The position numbers and the translations under genes were made by a program. A stretch of 64,000 nt of DNA, from NCBI RefSeq assembly GCF_036345995.1, contig NZ_CP107796.1:682001-746000 (forward strand), in the 5' to 3' direction. This document shows, in pieces, positions 29,709 through 37,668 of this stretch. Source of the DNA: Streptomyces sp. NBC_00557. GTDB taxonomy: Bacteria > Actinomycetota > Actinomycetes > Streptomycetales > Streptomycetaceae. Within the stretch, counting starts at the first letter, position 1. The number at the start of each line of letters is the position of its first letter. The notes beneath the pieces were generated by a model. It had not been told where the DNA came from. It was given only the letters and a program-made list of their open reading frames with translations, and did not search any database.

Positions 29709-30044
29709 TCACCCTCGTTCCTGCCGCTCCCGCCTTCTGCGCCTGCTCACGATCACGAGGTCCAGCGCCGCGCCCAGCGCGAGGACGCCGCACACCGCCG
29801 CGAGGACGGTGAGCGGGCCGCTGCCCGGGCTGTCGCCGGGGCCGGAGCGGGACGCCCAGAGGGCGAAGCCGGCGGTCGCCGCGGCGAACACGGGCAGGAA
29901 CACGGCGGACAGCAGCCGGCGCAGCCGCAGTGCGCTGCGCGCGGTGGCCGGTTCGGTGCCGGTGCGCGGGAAGCGGTGACCGAACGCACCCGGGCGTGAC
30001 CGGGACTCGGGCACCGCCGTGCGTCCGTGGCGTTCGTCACGCAT
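29709..30044 (-). CDS. small two-helix membrane protein, DUF6343-like
   Basis: A 111-residue protein with an N-terminal polar half and two hydrophobic segments (LLSAVFLPVFAAATAGFALW and LTVLAAVCGVLALGAALDLV) followed by a strongly basic tail (RRRRRERQERG). The RTGTEPATARSALRLRRLL motif before the first helix matches a small Streptomyces family, probably DUF6343. Function unknown. The ATG has GGAGG 5 bases upstream. It lies downstream of no obvious partner and convergent with gene debris. Confidence 0.68.
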   Translation of the reverse strand: MRDERHGRTAVPESRSRPGAFGHRFPRTGTEPATARSALRLRRLLSAVFLPVFAAATAGFALWASRSGPGDSPGSGPLTVLAAVCGVLALGAALDLVIVSRRRRRERQERG

Positions 30045-30333
30045 GGAGGCCTCCTTCCGCCGCGGGGCGTCATGCTCCGCCGCCCACCGCGTAGCCGGAC
30101 TCGTGTGCGGCAAACCTGGGTCTGTGAGGAACCACACCCGTCGGCCAAATGACGTACGCGCACGGCACGTTGGCTTTCCCGGCAGCCGGCCGGCGAATGC
30201 CCTGGCGACGACTGTGCCCTCCCGTCTGCCACCATGGTCGGCGCCCTGACCGGGCGGCCCGGCCGCGCAGCGAAGCCGGCCCGACGGGTTCCGCCGGTCA
30301 CTCTCACCACCCCTGGTTGCCGAGTACCCCCCT

Positions 30334-31680
30334 GTGTCTGCTCCCCCTGCCCTGCCCACACCCGTGCCCGTGCCCGTGCCCGCCCCCGCGGCCGCCTCGC
30401 GCTCCCCGTGGCGGTCGCTGCGCCACCGCGGCATGCGCTGGTGGTCGGTGGCGAACCTCGTCTCGAACGCCGGCACGTGGATGCAGCTCACCGTGCAGAA
30501 CCTGCTCGTGCTGCACATCACGCACTCCGCCGCGGCGACCGGCCTGTCGATCTCCGTTCAGGCGGCGCCCGCGCTGTTCGTGAGCCTGCTGGGCGGCACG
30601 GCCGTGGACCGCTGGCCGCGGAAGCTGACGGTCGCGGTGAGCCAGACGCTGCTCGGCGCGGTCGCCTTCACCACGGCGCTGCTGGTGGCGTTCGACCGGA
30701 TCGACATGACGGCGCTGCTGGCGCTGGCCGCCGTCACCGGCGTCATCGCCACCGTCGACGGCCCCGCCTGTGCGCTGCTCGGCAACGACCTCGTACCCCG
30801 GGAGGACGTGCCGTCGGCGATCGGCGTGGGCGCCCTCGTGCACAGCGCGGGGCGGCTGGCCGGCACCGCGCTCGCCGGTGTGGCCGTGGGCCTCCTCGGC
30901 ACGGCCGCCGCGTACGCCGCCAACGGGCTGTCGTTCCTGTTCGTGGCGTCGGTCGTGCCGTTCCTGCGGCCCGTGCACGGCGCCGGGGCCGGGCCGGCCA
31001 CCACGGCGCGGATGGTCCCGGCGGCCGCGGAGATGAGCATCCGGGAGGGGCTGCGGTTCTTCGTGCGCCGGCCCCGGCTGGTGGCCCTCGCCGGGATCAC
31101 CGGGATCAGCTCCGTCTTCGGCCGCAACTACGGCCTCACCCTCGCGGTCCTCGTCACCGGGCCGCTCGCGGGGGGCGCCGGCTCGTTCGGCACCGTCTCC
31201 ACGGTGCTGGCCGTCGGCGGCATCATCGGCGCGGTCCTCGGCGCCCGGCTGCGCAGTCCTTCGGTGCGGACCGTGGGACTGCTCGCGGCGGGCGGCGCGC
31301 TCCTCCAGGTCGTCGCGGGCCTGTCGCCCTCGCTGGCCGTCCTGATGGTGCTGGTGCTGCCCATGGCCGTGGTGGAGTCCGTCTCCGACACCGCCGGCAC
31401 GGCCGTCCTGCAGACCGATCCGCCGGCGCACCTGCGCGGCCGGGTGCTCGGCGTGTGGAGCACCATCGGCACGGTGTGGGGCCTGGGCGGACCGCCCCTG
31501 CTGGGCCTGCTGATGGAGTGGGCCGGCGCCCGCGGCGCCCTGGTCACCGGCGGGCTGCTCATCGCCGGGTCGATCGGCGCAGGCCTGCTGCTCCGCCGGC
31601 GCGACGGCCTCCTGCCGCCGGTCGTGACCGCCCGGGACGGCGACGTCACCGGCCGGGAGGCACTGAGCACGGCGGCCTGA
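30334..31680 (+). CDS. MFS transporter, enterobactin exporter (EntS)-like
   Basis: A 448-residue major facilitator of the MFS_3/EntS type with about 12 hydrophobic segments. The N-terminal proline- and valine-rich stretch (PTPVPVPVPAPAA) precedes RGMRWWSVANLVSNAGTWMQ, the first helix of this group. The first cytoplasmic loop has GTAVDRWPRKLTVAVSQ in place of motif A, and the C-terminal half has LQTDPPAHLRGRVLGVWS, the group's equivalent loop. It most likely exports a small molecule such as a siderophore or drug. The start is GTG at 30334, but a later start could trim the odd leader. It stands alone; the substrate is unknown. Confidence 0.87.
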   Translation: MSAPPALPTPVPVPVPAPAAASRSPWRSLRHRGMRWWSVANLVSNAGTWMQLTVQNLLVLHITHSAAATGLSISVQAAPALFVSLLGGTAVDRWPRKLTVAVSQTLLGAVAFTTALLVAFDRIDMTALLALAAVTGVIATVDGPACALLGNDLVPREDVPSAIGVGALVHSAGRLAGTALAGVAVGLLGTAAAYAANGLSFLFVASVVPFLRPVHGAGAGPATTARMVPAAAEMSIREGLRFFVRRPRLVALAGITGISSVFGRNYGLTLAVLVTGPLAGGAGSFGTVSTVLAVGGIIGAVLGARLRSPSVRTVGLLAAGGALLQVVAGLSPSLAVLMVLVLPMAVVESVSDTAGTAVLQTDPPAHLRGRVLGVWSTIGTVWGLGGPPLLGLLMEWAGARGALVTGGLLIAGSIGAGLLLRRRDGLLPPVVTARDGDVTGREALSTAA

Positions 31681-31692
31681 CCGCCAGCGCCT

Positions 31693-31953
31693 CCCGAGCC
31701 CGAGCACGGCCACCTGGCCAGTGCGAAGCCACAGGGGCTGCCGCCCGACCGACAGGCCTTCCCGAGCACGAGCACGGTCACCTGGCAGGAGCGGAGCCAG
31801 CAAGGGCTCCCGCCCGACCGGCAGGCCCTCCCCAGCACAGCCACCCGGCCAGTGCGAAGCCGCCGGGACCTCCGCCCGGCCGACCGTCCACCCCGGGCAC
31901 GGCCGCCTGGCCGGTGCGAAGCCCCCAAAGGCTGTCGCCCGGCCGGCAGGCCT
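31693..31953. repeat. four degenerate tandem repeats of 61-69 bp
   Basis: Four copies begin at 31693, 31761, 31830 and 31891 (68, 69, 61 and about 63 bases). Each has the order CGAGCACGGCCACCTGGCC, GTGCGAAGCC, then GCCCGACCGGCAGGCC. It follows directly after the MFS stop codon. No frame with a start and ribosome site uses it convincingly. Confidence 0.7.
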
Positions 31954-32206
31954 TGGCGGGCTCGGGGCGGCGGCGCGTGGCCGATCAGCCCTCCCCGGAC
32001 TCGGCCGCCCAGCCGGTGGGGGACGGAGCGTGGGCGCGGGGGGTGGCAAGCCGTCCGCAGTGCGGCCGCCGGCCGGTAGGGGCCTGGAACGTCGCGGCGC
32101 AGACGGCAGGGCGCCGGCGGTCGGCCCTGACCCGCGGCACGGCGCCCCGCGTCAGCCGCGGCGGGCAGGAGGATCCTCGACCCGGCCGGCCGGTGTGGGC
32201 GTGGGC
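31954..32206. other. intergenic, nothing recognised
   Basis: The remainder of a 526-base gene-free space between the convergent MFS and phosphoesterase genes. It is GC-rich with loose similarity to the repeats before it; no gene or clear terminator seen. Confidence 0.4.
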
Positions 32207-32950
32207 TCACGCCTCCGTGTGCTGCTCGCGTCCCGGCAGGTGGTAGACGTGGAAGGCCTGCCCGATGACGGGCTGGGCGACGTTGCGGACCCGGATTCCG
32301 CCGCTGGTCATGCCGTGTTCGCTGCCGGCGTGGGCGTGGCCGTGCACGGCGAGGTCCGCACCGGCGGTGTCGATGGCCTCGGCGAGCAGATAGCTGCCGA
32401 GGAAGGGATAGATCTCCGGCGGCTCGCCCGCCAGGGTGTCCGGCACCGGCGAGAAGTGGGTCAGGGCGATGCGGACGTCGCAGTCCTGGTCGGCCAGCTC
32501 CTTGAGCGCGGCGTGCAGGGAGTCGGCGCACCGGCGGGTGTAGCGGACGAACTCCTTCATGAGGGGTTCGCCGAACTCCCCGGCGCAGCGTCCGACGAAT
32601 CCGCCGCCGAAGCCCTTGGTTCCGGCCACTCCGATCCGTGCCTCGCCGGCGGTGACGACGGCGGCCTCGCCCTCCAGGACGTGCGCTCCGGCGTCCCGCA
32701 GGATCGCGGTGACCTCCTCCGGGCGTTCGTCGTGGTGGTCGTGGTTGCCGAGTACGGCGACGACGGGCACCCCGAGGTCCTTGATCTCCCGTGCGACGAC
32801 CGCGGTCTCCTCCGGTGTGCCGTGCCGGGTGAGGTCCCCGGCGAGCAGCAGGACGTCGGCGCACCCGGGCAGCGTCTCGAACGAGGGGCGCAGGGTGCCC
32901 TGGCTCGCGGGGCTCATGTGGATGTCCCCGACGGCCGCGACGCGGATCAT
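32207..32950 (-). CDS. calcineurin-like metallophosphoesterase
   Basis: A 247-residue metallophosphoesterase with the full set of metal-ligand motifs in order: GDIHMS near residue 8, AGDLTRHG, GNHDHHDE, LTHFSP and VHGHAHAG. It should hydrolyse a phosphomonoester or diester using two divalent metals in the cytosol. The ATG overlaps the stop of the BON-domain gene by four bases. It is the last gene of a three-gene coupled operon (nucleotidyltransferase, BON, phosphoesterase). The substrate is unknown; the operon suggests a nucleotide- or nucleic-acid-related phosphate. Confidence 0.88.
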   Translation of the reverse strand: MIRVAAVGDIHMSPASQGTLRPSFETLPGCADVLLLAGDLTRHGTPEETAVVAREIKDLGVPVVAVLGNHDHHDERPEEVTAILRDAGAHVLEGEAAVVTAGEARIGVAGTKGFGGGFVGRCAGEFGEPLMKEFVRYTRRCADSLHAALKELADQDCDVRIALTHFSPVPDTLAGEPPEIYPFLGSYLLAEAIDTAGADLAVHGHAHAGSEHGMTSGGIRVRNVAQPVIGQAFHVYHLPGREQHTEA

Positions 32951-33225
32951 GTCAGGTCCTCTCCGTGGTCGGGCGAGGAGGTTCCGGCGACGAGGATGTC
33001 GCAGTGGACGGGGTGCCCCGCCAGTTCCTCGCGGGCCATGTGGCAGATCTCGTCCCGGCACTGGCCGGACGGCACGGTGCCGGTCAGCAGGACGGCCTCG
33101 CCGCGCAGCTCCACCCGTATGCCGAGTTCGCCGAGGTCCCCGGCGGCCAGGTGCTCGGCGAGGTGGGCGACGCGGTAGTCAAGGGTGCCGCCCGCCGACG
33201 GGGGCGGCGGGCTCGTGTCGGTCAT
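32947..33225 (-). CDS. small BON-domain protein
   Basis: A 92-residue protein whose residues about 20-80 look like a BON domain (DLGELGIRVELRGEAVLLTG, then TVPSGQCRDEICHMARE), the alpha-beta fold usually found in periplasmic or membrane-bound OsmY-type proteins. No signal peptide or membrane segment is visible, so this copy is probably cytosolic, which is unusual for BON. It overlaps both neighbours by four bases and should be made in step with them. Confidence 0.78.
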   Translation of the reverse strand: MTDTSPPPPSAGGTLDYRVAHLAEHLAAGDLGELGIRVELRGEAVLLTGTVPSGQCRDEICHMAREELAGHPVHCDILVAGTSSPDHGEDLT

Positions 33226-33902
33226 GGCTGCCCCTCCTGGGGTTCGATCACGTTCAGCCGTTCGAGCAGGAAGAGGAAGGCGGCCGGCATGGGCTGGTCG
33301 CCGCAGGCCGCGCGCACCGCGTTCCAGTCGACCTTCTCGCGGACGGCACGGGCGACGGGCAGCACGGCCCCGAAGTCGCAGTAGTGCTCGGAAAAGGCGC
33401 TGATCAGGCTGTGGATCAGATCGGTCGGGGCGAGCACGGGCATCAGCACCGAGTCGACCGGCAGCACATGCGCGCGCTCGAGCATGTCCTCGGTGACGGG
33501 CTGGTGCGCGAGGGCGAAGATGATGTCGACGTTCTGTCCGCGGCAGGTGGTCTTCAGCAGCCAGTCCTCGGGCGGGGTCCGGATGGGCAGGCCGGCCTCG
33601 CGCAGGGTGGCGGCGACCGCCTCGGCGTCCTCGGGCAGCACGCAGAAATCGGCGTCGTGCTGGAGGTAACGGCTCCCGCCGTGGGCGTACACGGCCACGC
33701 TGCCGGCGAGCGCGAAGCGATGGCCCGCGCGTTTGAGCAGGGCGCCGATCTCCTTGGCGGCCTCCAGGATCGCCTGGCTGCGGTCCTGCGGCAGCTCCGG
33801 CTGGCTCCCGGACACGGCAGGGGGGTCCGGCTCCGCGGCGAGGCGGAGCTCGGTGACCTCCGGCCGCCCGGCAGGGGCGGCACCCTCCCCGTTGTGCGTC
33901 AT
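33222..33902 (-). CDS. nucleotidyltransferase-fold protein
   Basis: A 226-residue protein with the nucleotidyltransferase core: FALAGSVAVYAHGG (the GS motif) followed by LQHDADFCVL, which gives the paired acidic residues, and VDIIFALAHQPV as the third acidic strand. This resembles the NTP_transf/AbiEii-like DUF group that moves a nucleotide onto an RNA, protein or small molecule. The ATG at 33902 has GGAGA 5 bases upstream; an upstream frame to 33989 lacks family character. It heads the operon with BON and phosphoesterase genes, all overlapping by ATGA. Confidence 0.8.
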   Translation of the reverse strand: MTHNGEGAAPAGRPEVTELRLAAEPDPPAVSGSQPELPQDRSQAILEAAKEIGALLKRAGHRFALAGSVAVYAHGGSRYLQHDADFCVLPEDAEAVAATLREAGLPIRTPPEDWLLKTTCRGQNVDIIFALAHQPVTEDMLERAHVLPVDSVLMPVLAPTDLIHSLISAFSEHYCDFGAVLPVARAVREKVDWNAVRAACGDQPMPAAFLFLLERLNVIEPQEGQP

Positions 33903-34371
33903 GGTGTCTCCGTTTCGCGGCCCGGCTCCCGGATCGGCCGGTTCTGATCCGGGGAGTCGTACGGGTACCCGGCGCGACCGCACCGACACCGCGCACGGGG
34001 AGCGTCACTCGCATGCCCGGTGCGCCCCCCGCGGCCGGGCCGGTGGCGGTCGGCACACGCGCAGCTGCTGCTCGCGGCCGTGCCCACCGTGCTGACCACA
34101 GGCATGCCCATCGTGCTGGTCACGGTCGTGGACATCGTCCTGGTCACGCTCGTGGACAGCGTGCTGATGACGGTCGTGGACATGCAGACCACACCCGGTG
34201 CGCACTCCCCTGGTGCGGATCTTTCGCCGGGCCGCGGAGCACGGGCAGGTGCCGCCCGCGGTGCGGTCACGGCCGCCGTGTTCAACTGCCTTTGCGCCAA
34301 TGTTCAGTTGCCCGGGTGGCCCTCGGGCACGGCCGTTGTGAGAATCTCCGGGCCCCGACAGGGAGGTTCCC
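33903..34371. other. 469-base gap with a 24-bp tandem repeat
   Basis: This divergent region between the nucleotidyltransferase and the glycerophosphodiesterase contains four 24-bp repeats at 34086-34181 (listed separately) and presumably both promoters. Reading frames cross it on both strands but none is supported by a ribosome site or family. Confidence 0.45.
34086..34181. repeat. four 24-bp tandem repeats
   Basis: Units begin at 34086, 34110, 34134 and 34158. The last three share the pattern GTGCTGGTCACGGTCGTGGA with few changes; the first is more diverged. On the plus strand one frame would give an eight-residue hydrophobic repeat (IVLVTVVD, IVLVTLVD, SVLMTVVD); on the minus strand a His-rich or Ser/Thr-rich repeat. 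No clear gene uses it. Confidence 0.7.
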
Positions 34372-35433
34372 ATGTCCGTACGACACCTGCTCGCCGGCCT
34401 GGCCCTGGTGCCGGCGCTGATCTTCCCGGCCGCCGCCCAGGCCGCGCCCGGCGGCGGGCACCCGGCCCGCTTCGACCTCCAGGCGCACCGCGGCGGTCTC
34501 GGCATGACGACCGAGGAGTCGCTGGAGGGCTTCGGCAAGGCGATGCGGCTCGGGGTGTCCACACTGGAGCTGGACACCCAGATCACGAAGGACCTGAAGG
34601 TCGTCGTCAACCACGACCGGCAGATCAGCGGCGTCAAGTGCGAGGACACCGGTCCGGTGACGCCCGGCGACCCGCTGTATCCCTATGTCGGCAAATACAT
34701 CAAGGACCTGACGCTGGCCCAGATCAAGACACTGGACTGCGGCTACCAGCAGCTTCCCGGATTTCCCGAGCAGGAGGTCGTCAAGGGCTTCCGGATGGCG
34801 GAGCTGAAGGACGTGCTGGACCTGGTCAAGCGCTACCACGCCTGGGGCGTGAAGCTGAACATCGAGACCAAGGTCGAGGCGGGGGCGCCGGAGCAGACCG
34901 CGCCGCGGGAGGTGTTCGTGCGGCGGGTGTACGAGGAGATCCACCGCTCGGGCATCGAACGGCAGGTCACCATCGAGTCGTTCGACTGGGGCGCGCTGAA
35001 GGTGATGCACCGTCTCGCGCCGAGGTGGCCGCTGGTCGCGCTGACCAACTACGACTTCCTCGAGGTCGGCCGGCCCGGCGCCTCCCCGTGGCTCGGCGGG
35101 ATCGACGCCGACGACTACGGCGGTGACTTCGTGAAGGCCGCCGCCACCGTTCCGGGCGTGACCACCCTCTCCCCCAACTACGGCTTCCCCCAGACCGGCA
35201 AGGTCGGCGACCCGGGCTTCCGCTTCTACTCGGACGCGGCGATGGTCGCCGAGGCGCACGCCCGCGGGCTGAAGGTGGTCCCGTGGACCTGTGACGACCC
35301 GGCGACCGTGGAGGCGCTGATGGACATGGGCGTCGACGGCGTCATCACCGACTACCCGGACCGCGTACGGCAGATCATGGCCGGCCGCGGGATGCCGCTG
35401 CCCCGGTCCTACGCCCCGCACGGGCGCCCCTGA
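34372..35433 (+). CDS. secreted glycerophosphodiester phosphodiesterase
   Basis: A 353-residue exported GDPD. The signal peptide ends near AAAQAAPG (residue 25). The TIM-barrel motifs follow: LQAHRGGLGMTTEES with the first catalytic His and Glu, LELDTQITKD, VVNHDRQISG with the second catalytic His, and KLNIETKVE. WTCDDPATVEALMDMGVDGV marks the late barrel. It should release sn-glycerol-3-phosphate or similar from deacylated phospholipids outside the cell, feeding phosphate or carbon supply. The ATG has GGGAGG 5 bases upstream. A strong terminator follows 18 bases after the stop. Confidence 0.93.
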   Translation: MSVRHLLAGLALVPALIFPAAAQAAPGGGHPARFDLQAHRGGLGMTTEESLEGFGKAMRLGVSTLELDTQITKDLKVVVNHDRQISGVKCEDTGPVTPGDPLYPYVGKYIKDLTLAQIKTLDCGYQQLPGFPEQEVVKGFRMAELKDVLDLVKRYHAWGVKLNIETKVEAGAPEQTAPREVFVRRVYEEIHRSGIERQVTIESFDWGALKVMHRLAPRWPLVALTNYDFLEVGRPGASPWLGGIDADDYGGDFVKAAATVPGVTTLSPNYGFPQTGKVGDPGFRFYSDAAMVAEAHARGLKVVPWTCDDPATVEALMDMGVDGVITDYPDRVRQIMAGRGMPLPRSYAPHGRP

Positions 35434-35451
35434 CCGGCACGGCGGGCGTGA

Positions 35452-35475
35452 GCCCCGCCCCGAGTGGGGCGGGGC
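35452..35475. terminator. bidirectional hairpin terminator
   Basis: A perfect 10-bp inverted repeat (GCCCCGCCCC and its complement) with the tetraloop GAGT lies between the convergent glycerophosphodiesterase and secreted-protein genes and can serve both. Confidence 0.85.
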
Positions 35476-35493
35476 GGGACCGCACGCCCCCGG

Positions 35494-35994
35494 TCAGCGG
35501 ACCTGCTTGAGGTCGGTGATCTTCAGGGTCTTCAGGTCGGACTGCACGTCGATCCGGCTGACCTCGGCATGCGCGCCGTCGCTCCAGGTAAGGGTGACCC
35601 GGCTGGTGGCGTGCCCCGCGCCGGAGCCGGTGTAGGCGACCTTCCACTTCACGGGCACGTTCTGCGCGAACAGGATGCCGTCGGCGTGCTCCTTCTTCTC
35701 GAAGGCGGCGACCCTCTTCTGCGCGGCGGCGGAGAGGTAGAAGGCGCGCAGCGCCTTGGCGGCGTCGCCGGCGGACTTGTCGTCGACGGACCAGACGGCG
35801 TCGATGTAGGCGCCGTAGAAGTCGGCCACGTGCTGGGAGACGTTGCGCGGGTCGCCCTGGGCGGAGGACACGGCGGCGGCGCGGGTGGTCCGGTCCGCCC
35901 CGGCGCCCGCGAGGGCGGGCGTCACGGCGGCCAGGGTCAGGCCGCCGGTGAGGGCCACGGCGGTGATCAGGGTGGTGCGGTTGCGGACGGACAT
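35494..35994 (-). CDS. small secreted protein of unknown function
   Basis: A 166-residue exported protein. A signal peptide spans about residues 1-30 (TTLITAVALTGGLTLAAVTP, then ALAGAGA). The mature part has a helical segment (HVADFYGAYIDAVW, KALRAFYLSAAAQKRV) and a beta-rich end (HATSRVTLTWSDGAHAEV). It is not a family I can name. The ATG at 35994 is preferred because GGGGGA sits 9 bases upstream, whereas the ATG at 36003 falls inside that site. It is convergent with the phosphodiesterase gene. Confidence 0.72.
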   Translation of the reverse strand: MSVRNRTTLITAVALTGGLTLAAVTPALAGAGADRTTRAAAVSSAQGDPRNVSQHVADFYGAYIDAVWSVDDKSAGDAAKALRAFYLSAAAQKRVAAFEKKEHADGILFAQNVPVKWKVAYTGSGAGHATSRVTLTWSDGAHAEVSRIDVQSDLKTLKITDLKQVR

Positions 35995-36172
35995 ACGTCT
36001 CATTCCCCCGTTTTCTGTACGACCGGGCTGATCCCGGCCGTCGGCGGACCTTAAGACCTCAATTCCCTTGCCGTGGTTCCGCTTTCCCCTGCCTTTTTCC
36101 CCTTCCGTTCGCCGAACACGAGACAGCCGGACGGTTGCGCCGGATTCCGGTCGGGTTTCCGCGCTCTTTCGG

Positions 36173-36661
36173 TCATTCGGCGCCGGACGCCCGGCGGCCC
36201 GCCGTCTCCTCGACGAGCCGGGCGAGGTTGTCGAGGGCCATCCGGGCGCCGCGTTCGTTGTCCTCGCGGGGGACGGCGTCGGGGACGCCCTCGTGCAGGA
36301 TCTCCACGTCCGTGCCGCCGTCGCCGGCCGCGGTGAGCCGGGTCGTCATGGTCATGGTGCCGCGCACGGCGTCGTCGCCGGTCTCGAACTCCAGCACCTC
36401 CACCACCAGCGCGCCGGGCACAAGCCGGGCGAAGTGACCGCGGTAGGTGTCCGTGGCCCCGCCCGACTTGCCGGTGGCGGATGCGTCGTCGTAGGTGAGG
36501 GAGACCCGGAAGGCGCCGCCCTCCCGGAGGTCGAAGGTGTGCACGCGGGCGGTCATGCCGGCCGGGACGCGCCAGGCGGCGATCGCGTCGGCGTCGGTCA
36601 GGACCTGGTACACGGCGTGCGGAGGCGCCTGGATCCGCCGGGAGACTCGGGTGGCGTACAT
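36173..36661 (-). CDS. SRPBCC/AHSA1-type lipid-binding-fold protein
   Basis: A 162-residue START/Bet v1-fold protein of the AHSA1 (ATPase activator homologue) group. It opens with TRVSRRIQAPPHAVYQVLTD, then AWRVPAGMTARVHTFDLREG and TYRGHFARLVPGALVVEVLE, and closes with the family helix RMALDNLARLVEE. It may bind a hydrophobic ligand or act as a stress-related cochaperone-like protein; nothing in the neighbourhood fixes the role. A strong terminator lies between it and the upstream methyltransferase gene on the same strand. Confidence 0.87.
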   Translation of the reverse strand: MYATRVSRRIQAPPHAVYQVLTDADAIAAWRVPAGMTARVHTFDLREGGAFRVSLTYDDASATGKSGGATDTYRGHFARLVPGALVVEVLEFETGDDAVRGTMTMTTRLTAAGDGGTDVEILHEGVPDAVPREDNERGARMALDNLARLVEETAGRRASGAE

Positions 36662-36711
36662 GGGCTCACGCTAGCGGGCGGCGAGCGGTCCGTCCCGCCG
36701 TGCGAAGGGGT

Positions 36712-36751
36712 CGGGGCCGGGGTCCGGGAGGTGGGTCGGACCCCGGCCCCG
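36712..36751 (-). terminator. 15-bp hairpin terminator
   Basis: A perfect 15-bp inverted repeat (CGGGGCCGGGGTCCG and its complement) with a 10-base loop lies 45 bases after the end of the DUF574-type methyltransferase gene and before the SRPBCC gene, both leftward. Confidence 0.82.
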
Positions 36752-36795
36752 GGTCCGGCGGGGCCGTCGGGCGGCCGCGCGGGGGGGCCGGCCCG

Positions 36796-37668
36796 TCAGG
36801 GTTTGCGGGCGACCGCGCCGTACATCGCGATGTCCTCGTCCCGGATGCCGGCCTCGCCGGTGCCGTCGGGGTGCCACTTGTGCACCTGGACGATGCCCGG
36901 CTCGACCAGTTCGAGCCCCTCGAAGAACTCGTGGGCCTCCTCAAGGGTGCGCAGCCGCATCGGCATGTTCCGGGCCGCGTACTCGCGGGCGACCCGGCCG
37001 ACCTCCTCGGGCGCGAAATCGGCGGTGCCGATGGACATCGCGAGATAGCTGCCGGAGGCCAGCGGCTCCAGCAGCCGCCGTACGACGCCGACCGCGTCGT
37101 CCTCGTCCAGCATGAAGTGGACGATCGCGATGACGGTCAGGGCGACGGGCCGGCTCAGGTCGAGGGTCTCGCGCAGCTCGGGGGCGCCGAGGATGGCCGC
37201 CGGGTCACGGAAGTCGGCCTCCAGGTACGCCGTCCGGCCCTCGGGCGCGCTGGCCAGCAGGCCCTGGGAGAGGGTGAGCACGATCGGGTCGTTGTCGACG
37301 TAGACGACCCGCGACTCGGGGGCCACGGCCTGCGCGATCTCGTGCAGGTTGGGGGAGGTCGGGATGCCCGTGCCGATGTCCAGGAACTGGCGCATACCCG
37401 CCTCCTCGGCGAGCCAGCGCACGGCGCGGTTCATCCAGTCGCGGTTGGCGCGCATGTGGACCGGGAGCGCGGGCCATTCGCGGGCCATGGCGTCGCCGGC
37501 CTCCTTGTCGGCGGGGTAGTAGTCCTTGCCGCCGAGGATGTAGTCGTAGATGCGCGCCGAGTGGGCGTTCTCGGTGTCGATGCGGTCGGCCGGCCATCCG
37601 TTGTCGGGCAACGCCGTGTCTCCCATTCGGGTCGGGGGTGGGGGCTTGCGTACGAACTGGTGGGTCAC
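36796..37668 (-). CDS. DUF574-type SAM-dependent methyltransferase
   Basis: A methyltransferase of about 290 residues of the Streptomyces DUF574 (SAV2177-like) family. Typical motifs are the N-terminal DRIDTENAHSARIYDYILGG, then KDYYPADKEAGD, the SAM loop FLDIGTGIPTSPNLHEIAQ, and VVYVDNDPIVLTLSQGLLAS. The acceptor is unknown for the family. The GTG at 37668 overlaps the stop of the XRE regulator gene (GTGA) and has AAGGAG close by, so coupled translation is likely; an ATG at 37626 is the alternative start but has no Shine-Dalgarno sequence. It forms an operon with the XRE-DUF5753 regulator and has a paralogue at 41183. Confidence 0.85.
   Translation of the reverse strand: MTHQFVRKPPPPTRMGDTALPDNGWPADRIDTENAHSARIYDYILGGKDYYPADKEAGDAMAREWPALPVHMRANRDWMNRAVRWLAEEAGMRQFLDIGTGIPTSPNLHEIAQAVAPESRVVYVDNDPIVLTLSQGLLASAPEGRTAYLEADFRDPAAILGAPELRETLDLSRPVALTVIAIVHFMLDEDDAVGVVRRLLEPLASGSYLAMSIGTADFAPEEVGRVAREYAARNMPMRLRTLEEAHEFFEGLELVEPGIVQVHKWHPDGTGEAGIRDEDIAMYGAVARKP

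Noticed and set aside
34020..35126. 368-residue plus-strand frame spanning the 24-bp repeats and the glycerophosphodiesterase
   Set aside because: Most of it overlaps the phosphodiesterase gene in another frame. Only the first 50 hydrophobic residues are of interest, and they are reported as a finding rather than a gene.
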